Shown here one piece after another: positions 24,175 through 32,888 of a stretch of DNA of 64,000 nucleotides. Position 1 is the first letter of the stretch, and every line of letters begins with the position of its first letter. Position numbers and translations under genes: made by a program. The DNA comes from JAWKTT01 sp041398965 (GTDB taxonomy: Bacteria; Planctomycetota; Planctomycetia; Planctomycetales; Planctomycetaceae), in NCBI GenBank assembly GCA_041398965.1, contig JAWKTT010000022.1, forward strand, positions 1 through 64,000, in the 5' to 3' direction. Under the pieces are notes generated by a model that was given only the letters and a program-made list of their open reading frames with translations, searched no databases and had not been told where the DNA came from.

Positions 24175-26754
24175 CTAATCCACCGTCAGTTTTCGGCGAT
24201 AAATCGTCTTTCCCTGGGCAATGTACAGTGTCGAATGTCCGGGGCCGGCGAGGACGCACGTGGTGAGGGGTTGATCGCGATCGGGCTTGGGGAGCAGGCC
24301 GCAGGGACGACCTGTCGGATCGAACACCTGCACACCGAGCGTGCTCGTAATGTAGTAGCGTCCCTTGCGGTCAACCGCCATTCCATCTCCTCGTGAGGTG
24401 GCCAGGTAGGGGGGTGGCTCGTTGAATTTAAAGTCCCCTTTTTCGTCGATCGGGAGACGCAACGTCATCGTGGGCATTTTCGCATCGAGTGAGCCATCGG
24501 GATTGACGCGGAACATCCAAGCATGTTCTCCGCCAAAGTCCGAGACGGCCAATGTCCCGCCATCGTTTGAGAGGGCGATGCCATTGGGCTTATTGATTCC
24601 AGTATCAACTCGTGTCACTTCGCCTGTCGTCGTGTTGATGCGGGTGACTTGTTGTGTCTTCGTTTCAGTGATGTACAGGTCCCCTTCTTTCGTGAGGGCC
24701 AGATCATTCGGAGCAACACCTTCGGCAACCACTCTGACTTCACCCGTTTTGGCATCGATCGAGATGATCCGGCTCTTTGAACCTTGGCACGCATAAAGCA
24801 GTCCATTTGGAGCGAGCTTCAGTCCGCTGACAGATTCTTTCGCAATCTCGGTGCGGGTTCCATCCTTTGCGCTGATGCGATAGACCGCCGGAGCCCTCAT
24901 GTCGCAAAAGTAGAGGTTTCCTTCAGGGTCGGTGCTGAGTCCATCGGCGAAGCCAAGGTTCTCAGCGACCACTTCCCACGACTCGTTGGGAATCAGCAGA
25001 TTAAGCAACGTCAGGTCGCCGCCAAGGTCTCCCTTGGTGTTGATCACGGGGGTGTGCTGTTCTTTTCTCCAAAGCCATTTCATGGCTTCCGGAAACCGGG
25101 AGCCGCCGAAGTCGGCGTTGTGTGCGTACCCTTCGGCCCAGTCGAACCGAGTGTCGTACCCCATGTAAGACAGGGCTGATGCCATCAGTTGATTCGACCA
25201 TGGCCAACTTCCGAAAGCATTGTCGATGTCGCCACTGGTGTCGGCCATGTAGACTCGCAAAGGAAGCCGTTCTGTCTTACGAACGAGGGAAGGGTAGACG
25301 TTCCCTCCGCGCAGATTGGTGAAGCTTCCGACGCTGGAGTAGACCTTGCGGAAGAGGTCGGGGCGTTCCCAAGCGGCGGTGAATGCACAGATTGCCCCGG
25401 AACTGGAACCGCCGATCGCTCGCATCTCTGGGTCAGCTGACAGGCGATAGTCCTTTTCAACTAAGGGGAGAATTTCTTCCGCGAGGAAGCGGACATATCG
25501 GTCTCCCAACCCATCGTACTCGAAACTTCGGTTCGATGGCATCTTGTTCTGCGGGTTCTTGATCGGGTCGTTCCCTGGGTTGATAAAGATGGCGATCGTT
25601 GGTGGCATGTCGCCTCGGGCGATCAAGTTGTCGAACACAACCGGCACACGCCATCGCCCAGTGGGATTGCGCATGCCGTCCCCATCTTGAAAAACCATCA
25701 ATGCGGCTGGTTCGTTTTCCTGATATTGGGCGGGGACATAGATGGACCACTTCCGCGTTGTGCCGGGGAATACCTTGGATTCCATCGGGGGCATATCAAT
25801 GACTCTTCCGTGGGGAACGTCGTCTTTGGCAATTGCATCGACATGAGGTTCCCACATCGGCTTGGTTTCGACATGCGGAATCGATGTCGATTCGGGATTC
25901 TGCGACCACAGCCAGCGGAGAGCTTCGGGCAACTCTTCGCCCCCCCACTTCCCACTATGCCCTCCGTCGGTCATCACCAACTTGTATTGATAGCCAGCAA
26001 ACTGCAACGCTGCGGCAAGGTCTTGATTTCCTAACGGCCAGTTGCCATGCAGGTTGTTGAGGTCGTCTTTCCCATCCTGCAGATAAACTCGAATCGCCTT
26101 CGGTGCTGATTTTGTCTTGCGGACCAGACCGGGGTATGCCCAGCCACCACGAATGTTAGTGAAGCTGCCGATATGGCTGAGAACTTTGCCGAATTGGTCG
26201 GGCTTCTCCCAGGCGACGGTGAAGGCACAGATACCGCTCGACGAAATGCCGCAAACCGCGCGATCTGCGGGGTTGGTCGAGACATTCAGCCCCTTCAGTG
26301 CAACCGGCAGAAACTCGTTGATTAAGAAGTTGGCGTAGCGATCCCCCAGGGAATCGTACTCGAACGACCGATTACTCCGGTCTTGCGCCCCCGGCTTTGT
26401 TCCTTTGACGGTTCCCGGATTGACGAAAACCGCGATGGTGACCGGCATCGCTTTTTGATGGATGAGATTGTCAAACACGATCGGCACACGAAACGCACCG
26501 TCCACCTTCGCATAGCCCGATCCGTCCATGAATACCATCAAACTCGCGGGTTTATCCGCCTGATATTGAGCCGGTACATACACACTGTATTGACGGGTTG
26601 TCCCCGGGAAGAGTTGGCTTTCGGTGAACTCTCCCGATGTCATGGTCCCTTGTGGGACTCCCGCTTGAACGACTCGATCAGGATGATCGGCCCCCATGAG
26701 CTGAGGCGACATCCCCCCGAATAACATGAGCAGCGCGAAGATCAACGACTTCAT
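24175..26754 (-). CDS. Secreted double esterase fused to an SMP-30-like beta-propeller
   Basis: 859 residues with a signal peptide (MKSLIFALLMLFGGMSPQLM, cut after GA). Two copies of an enterochelin-esterase/CE1-like domain follow (about 35-290 and 305-560). Each has the block FPGTTR, an IYVPAQYQ or VYVPAQYQ strand, LMVF(M/Q)DG, the segment RSFEYD(S/G)LGDRY, the nucleophile elbow SSSGICAF or SSSGAICAF, and a GSFTN(I/L)RGG block. Residues about 590-859 are an SMP-30/gluconolactonase-type propeller, with repeats such as GLSTDPEGNLYFCDM and APNGLLYACQG. In planctomycetes such esterases are linked to removing acyl or feruloyl groups from polysaccharides; this is inference here. The internal duplication is clear by eye. 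Single gene, convergent with the alpha/beta hydrolase. Confidence 0.87.
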   Translation of the reverse strand: MKSLIFALLMLFGGMSPQLMGADHPDRVVQAGVPQGTMTSGEFTESQLFPGTTRQYSVYVPAQYQADKPASLMVFMDGSGYAKVDGAFRVPIVFDNLIHQKAMPVTIAVFVNPGTVKGTKPGAQDRSNRSFEYDSLGDRYANFLINEFLPVALKGLNVSTNPADRAVCGISSSGICAFTVAWEKPDQFGKVLSHIGSFTNIRGGWAYPGLVRKTKSAPKAIRVYLQDGKDDLNNLHGNWPLGNQDLAAALQFAGYQYKLVMTDGGHSGKWGGEELPEALRWLWSQNPESTSIPHVETKPMWEPHVDAIAKDDVPHGRVIDMPPMESKVFPGTTRKWSIYVPAQYQENEPAALMVFQDGDGMRNPTGRWRVPVVFDNLIARGDMPPTIAIFINPGNDPIKNPQNKMPSNRSFEYDGLGDRYVRFLAEEILPLVEKDYRLSADPEMRAIGGSSSGAICAFTAAWERPDLFRKVYSSVGSFTNLRGGNVYPSLVRKTERLPLRVYMADTSGDIDNAFGSWPWSNQLMASALSYMGYDTRFDWAEGYAHNADFGGSRFPEAMKWLWRKEQHTPVINTKGDLGGDLTLLNLLIPNESWEVVAENLGFADGLSTDPEGNLYFCDMRAPAVYRISAKDGTRTEIAKESVSGLKLAPNGLLYACQGSKSRIISIDAKTGEVRVVAEGVAPNDLALTKEGDLYITETKTQQVTRINTTTGEVTRVDTGINKPNGIALSNDGGTLAVSDFGGEHAWMFRVNPDGSLDAKMPTMTLRLPIDEKGDFKFNEPPPYLATSRGDGMAVDRKGRYYITSTLGVQVFDPTGRPCGLLPKPDRDQPLTTCVLAGPGHSTLYIAQGKTIYRRKLTVD

Positions 26755-27010
26755 GACGTCCCTAATTCACAGGTGAAGAGAAATGGTGACCAGCAAGGCC
26801 GACACCTGCGAGCGATCAGAAGTCCCGAATCGACGAGACGGTTCTCCCGCCAGATGTCAGCTCCAGCGGATCATCGCTTTCCCAGGCCCAGCAAACAAGT
26901 CGACGGGCGAAAAGAGGGGGGAAAGGACGTTGAGTCACCTCGGACTGCTGCCCCGACTGGAGACGTGCAAACGTGGCACAAGATGGCAGAAAATCGGATG
27001 CGTCCCAGGG

Positions 27011-28771
27011 TTACTCGACGCGGTCGGTCCCGAGGGCGGCCCGATAGTCGGCTTGGGCTTGAAAGTATTGCTGAATCGCGTCGACATGTTTCTGTGCCGA
27101 CTCAGCTGCGTACTGTTCACGAAGGGTGACTTTCAGCAAGTCGGAGAGGCCCAACTTCTGGTTCTGTCTCTCCCGTTCGGCAAGGTCCTCAGCGAGACGA
27201 ACCGCCTCTTCGGTTTGGGCGACTTGAATCAGTGCCGCCTCAATGGCGATGGCAGCATACTGGACATCGACCGAAATCTTGTCCGCCACCATGCGACGCT
27301 TTGCCGCCAATTGCGCGAGCTTTCCTTCTAGGGCCGTAATCTTACCCTGTGCCTTGCGACGTTGGATTGGGACGTCCAGATACAGACCAGCCTCGAACTC
27401 AAACCTGGACTTGTCCCTTTTCTTGCTGGTCGGCTGCCCCATGTCTTGCGAACCCGAGATGATTGCGTCAAGTTCGGGGAGAGTGAGGTTCTCGGCCTGG
27501 GCAAACTCAACTTCGATTTGCCGACGAATCCAGTCCAGCGATTGAAGTTCCGGACGAAGTTGCAACGCGAGGTCGATGTCCCCAGCCAGGTTGTCGACTG
27601 GCCCAGTCGCTGGCTGCGGCAAAGCGAGGTACTGCTCTCGACGAGGGAGGATCGGTTGACCATTTCCATCGCGAAGGTACAGGGACAGCTTCGCAGCTGT
27701 TTGGTCCATCTTTCGTTTGGCATCGGCCAGTTTTGCTCTTCGTTCGGCCACGAGACGAAGGTTGTCGGTCAATTCCGGCGGGTCGAGGAGATTCGCGTCC
27801 ACCTGAGACCGGATTCTATCGTTCCGATCCTCCGCCAACTCTAACACGTGCTCGGCAATGTCGTAGCTCGCACAAGCCGCCATCCAACCCCAATAGGCGT
27901 AGGAAGCCTCTTGAATGAACCCGATGAGTTGTGCCTGAATCTCCGGTTCGGCAAGCTGACGTCCATACTCCGCTTTCCAGAGTTCGGCACGTCGAGCGTC
28001 GATGTCAACGTCTTGTAAGAGCGGCAGACTGACCCCCGCCTTGAACTCTCCCGCTCCGTTGGTCTGACGTTCTTGATACCAGGGCTGAAAACTTCCCCGA
28101 CCGACTCGATAACCCGCAAAGACATCGGCCCCACCATGCAGCGGCTGGACGATGCCGATATTGTTACGGTAGGTCTCATAAAATCCGGGTGGCCCCAGTT
28201 CACTCGCTCCCTTCAGCTTCAAGTCGAAAGCCCCCGAGGCCGACACCTGATCGCCGAAGGCAATGTTGCGAGAGAAGAGGGCTGATTGCAGAAGTGGGTA
28301 GCTGCGGTAAACAGACTCAACCACTTGATCGAGTGAGAGTGTCCCGCCAAGTTCGACTGGTAGAGGTTGCATCCTCCGTGCTTCGTCTTTCGGGAGCATT
28401 CCCGTGGGCGAAGGCTCGAAAGGGGTGCTGTTCAGATCATTGATCTGGTTGTCACTTGGACCGTCTGCGAGTTCAAGAGGAGTCGTCTCTTCACCGGAAA
28501 TCGGGATGACTCCAGGTCGACTCTGGGAGGCATCGAGATCGTCGTAGTCGACTCTCAGGAGGCCGGGCTCCGGAATGACGTTGGATTCCTCAACGCGACG
28601 TCGAACAGTGGTCGTAGGCTCTTGAAGTTTCGCGAAATGAGACTCCCGGTCGACCAACTGGCTCGACTTGGCCCGTGGCAGCCGACCATCGACAAAGTCT
28701 CGCATCGATTGGGGCGCAGAGCAGCCCGACGCCAAGACAAGCAATATCGCCGGTGTCCAAAGGCGTTGCAT
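27011..28771 (-). CDS. TolC-family outer membrane lipoprotein
   Basis: 586 residues from the ATG at 28771; an upstream in-frame start would add 27 residues in front of the signal and is rejected. The start MQRLWTPAILLVLASGC is a lipoprotein-type signal, with Cys17 as the probable lipidated residue. Residues 150-580 are helical and match the outer membrane efflux protein repeat: GGTLSLDQVVESVYRSYPLL near the start, LAEDRNDRIRSQVDANLL, and the second-repeat end AEDLAERERQNQKLGLSDLL. The front 140 residues form a linker rich in charged residues. It would form a trimeric outer membrane channel for an exporter. The nearest exporter is the divergent ABC gene 356 bases away. No membrane fusion protein gene is nearby. 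Confidence 0.85.
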   Translation of the reverse strand: MQRLWTPAILLVLASGCSAPQSMRDFVDGRLPRAKSSQLVDRESHFAKLQEPTTTVRRRVEESNVIPEPGLLRVDYDDLDASQSRPGVIPISGEETTPLELADGPSDNQINDLNSTPFEPSPTGMLPKDEARRMQPLPVELGGTLSLDQVVESVYRSYPLLQSALFSRNIAFGDQVSASGAFDLKLKGASELGPPGFYETYRNNIGIVQPLHGGADVFAGYRVGRGSFQPWYQERQTNGAGEFKAGVSLPLLQDVDIDARRAELWKAEYGRQLAEPEIQAQLIGFIQEASYAYWGWMAACASYDIAEHVLELAEDRNDRIRSQVDANLLDPPELTDNLRLVAERRAKLADAKRKMDQTAAKLSLYLRDGNGQPILPRREQYLALPQPATGPVDNLAGDIDLALQLRPELQSLDWIRRQIEVEFAQAENLTLPELDAIISGSQDMGQPTSKKRDKSRFEFEAGLYLDVPIQRRKAQGKITALEGKLAQLAAKRRMVADKISVDVQYAAIAIEAALIQVAQTEEAVRLAEDLAERERQNQKLGLSDLLKVTLREQYAAESAQKHVDAIQQYFQAQADYRAALGTDRVE

Positions 28772-29126
28772 CAATCGTCGCTCCCATCCGTGGGTGACAG
28801 AATCCAGTTCGCAGACCTCCAGTCGAAGAGCGCTTTGCACGGAACAGCTCAACCGCCAGGATGTTTTCCCAATTTGATGGATCGGTTATCCGGAAAGAAC
28901 AGAATCATCCGAATCGACGTCCCGGAATTGGGTTTCGCGAGCCAGCCGTGACAAATCGCCAATGGTTGAAAAGGTGGCAGAGCCGGAGAAAGTCAGGCAA
29001 TCGTAATAATTGTCACAACCGTAGCCTCACCCTTTCCGGAATCGCCGTAGACACGCTCCCGGCGTTTGCCGTAGATTCCCGCTGCATCGTGGCAAGTCGA
29101 AAGGTCACAACGGGTGACGGAACGAC
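28772..29126. other. Divergent region between TolC-like and ABC exporter genes
   Basis: 355 bases without a credible gene. It should contain the promoters of both neighbours. The last part before 29127 lacks a ribosome binding site. No repeat or operator could be supported by eye. Confidence 0.55.
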
Positions 29127-31250
29127 TTGAGACGACGACTCCGATCGGATGGAACCGTGGGTGGATTTTCGCGACTGATCCCGTTCTTGTGGCCTCATCG
29201 ACGCGCGCTCTTCGCGTCGTTTGGCTTTGGCTGTATCGTCGCCGTCCTGTGGGGAGCAAATCTTTCGATCGCATTCCCACTCGTCAAAGTGCTGATGGAA
29301 AAGCAAAACCTGCATGAATATGTCTCGTCCGAGATCGAACGGCACGAGCAGGAGGTGCAGTTTCAAGAGTCGAGAATTCAGGACATTACTGGTCAATTGG
29401 CGTTGTACGGACCAGACGGGACAGCCCCACCGAAGTCGTCCCCCGAACAGCCGACCGAGACGTATGTCGAATTACAGTCACGTCAAGTATTGGCTGCTCG
29501 GCGCGAGACAGAAGCATCGACCCGACTGTGGCGGATGCAATGGGTCCAGCATTATGCCATGCCCTGGGTGCCGGTCGATCGCTTTCAGTCGTTCGCTCTC
29601 ATCGCGTTGCTCGTTCTCGCAGCGACCGCAGTGAAGGGGGTGTTTATCTTCTTGCAAGACGTGCTCGTCGGGCGGGTCATGCAGCAAGTTACGCTGATGC
29701 TCAGGAAGCAGACCTTGCGTAAGGTGCTCAACCTCGATTACCCGCGCCTCGCCGAGCACGGTGCCCCCGATCTGTTGTCACGACTCACCTTCGACACCGA
29801 ACAAGTGGCGGCCGGCCTCAATCTGGTAAGCGGAAAGATGGTTCGCGAGCCGCTGAAGTGCCTCGCTTGCGTCGCCCTGGCTCTGTGGGTCAACTGGCGA
29901 TTCACCGTGATGTCGATGTTGTTTGTTCCTGTCCTTGGACTGTTCTTCAGTTGGTACGGACGTGCCGTCAAAAAAGCGGGGCGTCGCATGACTGAGCGGA
30001 TGTCGCGACTGTATCGCATCCTCGAAGAGACGCTGGATGGCCTGAAAGTTGTCATCGGTTACGGTCGAGCCGAGCGACATCACACGCTGTTTCACAAAGA
30101 GTACAAAGACTATCTCTCGAAGGCGATGCGTGTCGTTCGCATCGACGCCATCGCAAGGCCGACAACCGAGTTACTGGTGATGCTGGCACTGTTTGCCGCC
30201 TTGCTTCCTGCGGCCTATCTCGTCCTCAACGACAAGACGAGCATCTGGGGAGTCAAGTTGGCTGCTGACAAGTTTGACATGGCTCAGTTGACGGTGCTTT
30301 ATGCGCTGTTAGCGGGCTGTCTCGACCCCTGTCGTAAGATGACGGTGATCTACTCGCGACTCAAACGATCGGCCTCGTCGGTCGATCGCATCTTCGAACT
30401 ACTCGACCTGGAGACCCGAATCGAAGATCCCGCTTCGCCGGTTCCGCTCCCTCGATTGCACAAATCCATCGAGTTTCAAAACGTCTGCTTCAGCTACCCT
30501 TCGAAGAATGCGGCGACACATCGGGGACAAGTGCTCAACAACCTTTCGATGAGGGTCAACGTCGGCGAAGTCGTCGCCATTGTTGGGCAAAACGGCTGCG
30601 GAAAATCGACACTGCTCAACCTCTTGCCTCGATTTTACGATGTCGATTCTGGAGATATTCGACTCGATGGAATCGGCATCAAAGAAACGTCGCTGCGAGA
30701 CCTAAGGTCGCAGTTTGCGATTGTTACCCAGGAAACACTTCTGTTTGAAGGGACCATCGCGGAGAACATCGCCTACGGTGTCTCGCAAGTGACAGACGAC
30801 GAAGTACTGGCAGCCGCCACGCTGGCCCGCGTGCTGCCAATCTGTGAAAAGCTGCCTCATGGGATTCATTCGAGAATTGGCGAGAAGGGGAGAGAACTTT
30901 CTGGCGGACAACGACAGAGAATTGCCTTAGCGCGAGCCATCGTCAGAGACCCGGCTGTCCTCATATTGGACGAAGCCACAAGTGCCGCGGACAATGAAAG
31001 TGCCGACCTGATACATCAAACACTGCAAGAGTTTTCGAAGGGGCGAACAGTCCTGATGATCACGCACTCCATGACCCCACGCTTGCTCGAGTTTGTGACC
31101 AGAATTGTCGTCCTGGACGAAGGGCGGGTGCTCGCCGAAGGGCACCATGCCGACCTCGTCGAATCCTGCCCGGTCTATCGTCGGCTCTTCCATGCCAACG
31201 ACCAAGATGACGACGCTACAACCTCAGATCGCTGCCGCTCTGCCGCATAG
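29127..31250 (+). CDS. ABC exporter, fused permease and ATPase (MsbA-like)
   Basis: 707 residues from a TTG at 29127; a GTG at 29157 is an equally good start because the first membrane segment begins only near residue 27. The N-terminal half has the type I exporter helices, with an unusual stretch of about 90 residues between helix 1 (ALFASFGFGCIVAVLWG) and helix 2, predicted helical and charged (EIERHEQEVQFQESRIQ). The ATPase domain has Walker A GQNGCGKST (about 485), signature LSGGQRQRIALARA (about 590), Walker B AVLILDEATS and the switch histidine in MITHS. It probably flips a lipid or exports a glycolipid or peptide. Divergent from a TolC-family gene. Confidence 0.92.
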   Translation: MRRRLRSDGTVGGFSRLIPFLWPHRRALFASFGFGCIVAVLWGANLSIAFPLVKVLMEKQNLHEYVSSEIERHEQEVQFQESRIQDITGQLALYGPDGTAPPKSSPEQPTETYVELQSRQVLAARRETEASTRLWRMQWVQHYAMPWVPVDRFQSFALIALLVLAATAVKGVFIFLQDVLVGRVMQQVTLMLRKQTLRKVLNLDYPRLAEHGAPDLLSRLTFDTEQVAAGLNLVSGKMVREPLKCLACVALALWVNWRFTVMSMLFVPVLGLFFSWYGRAVKKAGRRMTERMSRLYRILEETLDGLKVVIGYGRAERHHTLFHKEYKDYLSKAMRVVRIDAIARPTTELLVMLALFAALLPAAYLVLNDKTSIWGVKLAADKFDMAQLTVLYALLAGCLDPCRKMTVIYSRLKRSASSVDRIFELLDLETRIEDPASPVPLPRLHKSIEFQNVCFSYPSKNAATHRGQVLNNLSMRVNVGEVVAIVGQNGCGKSTLLNLLPRFYDVDSGDIRLDGIGIKETSLRDLRSQFAIVTQETLLFEGTIAENIAYGVSQVTDDEVLAAATLARVLPICEKLPHGIHSRIGEKGRELSGGQRQRIALARAIVRDPAVLILDEATSAADNESADLIHQTLQEFSKGRTVLMITHSMTPRLLEFVTRIVVLDEGRVLAEGHHADLVESCPVYRRLFHANDQDDDATTSDRCRSAA

Positions 31251-31319
31251 CCAGTGATTAAAGGCAGCAACTCTCCAGACGTGTTTCTGTACATCGCCAA
31301 CGATCAAGGAGACTCTTCC

Positions 31320-31984
31320 TACCCAACCTCGACGACGGCGTGATGATCAACAGCGGCCCCTGCTCGAACCGCAGTGGAAAGCCCCAGGAAGTGGTAGAAG
31401 GAACTGGTCGCCACCAAGGGGAAAGAGGACCAAGACTGTTCCCACATCGCCATGCGCTACTGGCCGCCCCGCGTTGATGAGAAGTGCCAGCAGGCCCCAA
31501 GTCTCGGCCTCGCCCACGGTTGCATCTGGAGATACCACCCTGCGCGAGCCTGGGCTTGGGAGCTGCGTCTCCAAGATCAAATAGGCCGGGACTTCCGGAT
31601 TGAAGTAAGTCGCCTTTCGCTCCGCGAAAGCAGCGATCATTTCGCAGACCGAATTGCGACAATGAACGACATCGACTTTCGCGAGAATGACCTGCGTGAC
31701 CATCCGGCCGAATCGCTGGCGGCGATTGAAAGGGAAGTCCTGCATCACAAACGCCAGCAGAAGAAACCGCGGCCGGCACTGACAATTCTGGAAGCGGGCC
31801 TCTGGTCGGTCGGCCGTTCCAGGCAAAGTTCGAGAAGGCATACTCGGTGAAGTCCCGCAAAGCCCTGTTCGGCAAACTCCGCTCACATGATCTGTTCGCA
31901 GATCAGGAAGTGGACGAATCTGCAGTCGATGAAGCGGAAGATCTCGACAAAGACGATGCCGACACCGAGGAAGTGGAGGCATGA
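31320..31984 (+). pseudogene. Remnant of a PglX-like (BREX-type) DNA methyltransferase C-terminus
   Basis: No intact frame covers this stretch, but a protein can be followed across frames. LDDGVMINSG (from 31328) continues as PLLEPQWKAP in the next frame (31357). It then becomes RKW, an amber codon at 31395-31397, and KELVATKGKEDQDCSHIAMR in the third frame, followed by YWPPRVDEKCQQAPSLGLAH. That frame reads on to TILEAGLWSV near 31810 and the sequence then resumes one frame over as GRPFQAKFEKAYSVKSRKAL to an acidic end, stopping at 31984. As I remember the family, the blocks DDGV..N..PL, DWSH.A.RYWP.RV..KC and the KALFGKLRSHDLF end belong to PglX-type adenine methyltransferases of BREX systems. 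At least two frameshifts and one nonsense codon make it dead. The stop overlaps the next start as ATGA. Confidence 0.65.
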
Positions 31985-32214
31985 GCGATCTCCTCAGACC
32001 AGTTGCCCGTCTTCTCGAAGCCGAAGTCCGTGACTGGGATGCAGCGCAGGACTGGGCCAGTCGTCGCAGCGATCCCGGTTCGTTCTGGTTGTGCGATGAT
32101 CTCCTGCGGAGAAACATCTAGCACCTCGTTGGTCACTCGGCTCGGCTGGCAGGTGCAGACGGCCAGAAGGATTCCAACGACGATGAACTGCTTCCTATGG
32201 AGGAAGCATGGTAA
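31981..32214 (+). pseudogene. Small ORF with in-frame amber, middle gene of the defence remnant
   Basis: A 77-codon frame starts at the ATG overlapping the methyltransferase stop. It reads MSDLLRPVARLLEAEVRDWD to LLRRNI, meets TAG at 32119-32121, and continues in the same frame for 30 codons to EELLPMEEAW-like residues (DDELLPMEEAW) and TAA at 32212-32214. The final TAA lies inside ATGGTAA, so it overlaps the helicase start. Both gene junctions are therefore the tight overlaps of a real operon, and the amber codon is best read as a later mutation. I do not recognise the protein. Confidence 0.55.
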
Positions 32215-32735
32215 GCGTCTTCGGCAGACTGACTCCACGACTCCAGCAGGCCATCGTTGCCCGACATGGCTGGTCCAGCCTGCTGCCCGTCAAGGAACTG
32301 ACCAGTGAAGCATTTCTGAGCGGAAAAAATGCAGTGATTCTGGCGCCGACGGCAGGTGGAAAGACCGAAGCGTCAATGTTTCCGACGCTTTCCAATCTCG
32401 TCGACCGCGGCGGCCAGTACGTCTCGACGAGATATCGAGCCGTGCTGCGGTGTGCGGGAATGTCTCAAAGTATGAGCGGAGCAGGCAACTGTTACGACAA
32501 TGCGTTCATGGAGCGTTGCTTCGGCACGATCAAGACAGAACTTCAACTGGTCGATTACGCCGATCACCTAAAAGCCCAACGCGAGCTGAGCTCGTACCTC
32601 CGTTACTACAACCACGCGCGTCGTCACTCATCCCTCGGCTACGACACGCCGACCAAGTTCAAGCAAAACCACCCCCAACAAACCGCTCACCCCACCTCCA
32701 ACAGAATAAGACACCCATCTGCCCTCGCAACCTGA
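32208..32735 (+). pseudogene. Chimera: helicase N-terminus fused to IS3 transposase C-terminus
   Basis: Open frame of 175 codons made of two unrelated parts. Codons 1-65 (VSVFGRLTPRLQQAIVARHG onwards) end shortly after the Walker A motif APTAGGKTEA and match the start of large Lhr-like superfamily 2 helicases such as BREX BrxHI. From codon 66 (about 32403) the sequence is IS3-family OrfB: DRGGQY with the second DDE aspartate, SGAGNCYDNAFMERCFGTIK with the glutamate, and YYNHARRHSSLGY near the end. The first catalytic Asp region is missing. A ribosome-binding-like GGAGG precedes the ATG. Neither half can work. The junction shows that an IS3 copy replaced the rest of the helicase gene, presumably with a deletion, since the transposase start is also lost. 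Confidence 0.82.
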
Positions 32736-32785
32736 AGCACCTCAATAAAGCCTGACCCATGTTTTTCAACAGGCTGCGAGGGCAG
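32400..32785 (+). mobile_element. IS3-family insertion sequence, 3' remnant
   Basis: Only the last 110 or so codons of OrfB and the right end remain. The right end is placed near 32770-32785 by the end-like sequence GTTTTTCAACAGGCTG. The left end, OrfA and the first half of OrfB are absent. Confidence 0.75.
32719..32785. repeat. 16-bp inverted repeat at the IS3 right edge
   Basis: Arms 32719-32734 and 32770-32785 pair at 15 of 16 positions across a 35-base loop. The left arm begins inside the last codons of the transposase frame. This may be a terminator-like fold or a subterminal transposase binding site. Confidence 0.6.
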
Positions 32786-32888
32786 CGGGCATTCTCAAGG
32801 GGGAGCGTGATCGCCCTATGAACTGGCCATCCTCGCAATAAACTGTGATAGTTTACTAATCTTCTATAACTCTCAATAAAGTGGTAGC

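Noticed and set aside
31258..32117. Two minus-strand frames of 205 and 256 codons over the defence remnant
   Set aside because: Arg/Pro/Ser-rich products without motifs, while the plus strand shows recognisable blocks across frames.
31395..32121. Amber codon recoding (two in-frame TAG codons within 730 bases)
   Set aside because: Frameshifts in the same stretch show decay; no other gene in the window needs TAG read-through.
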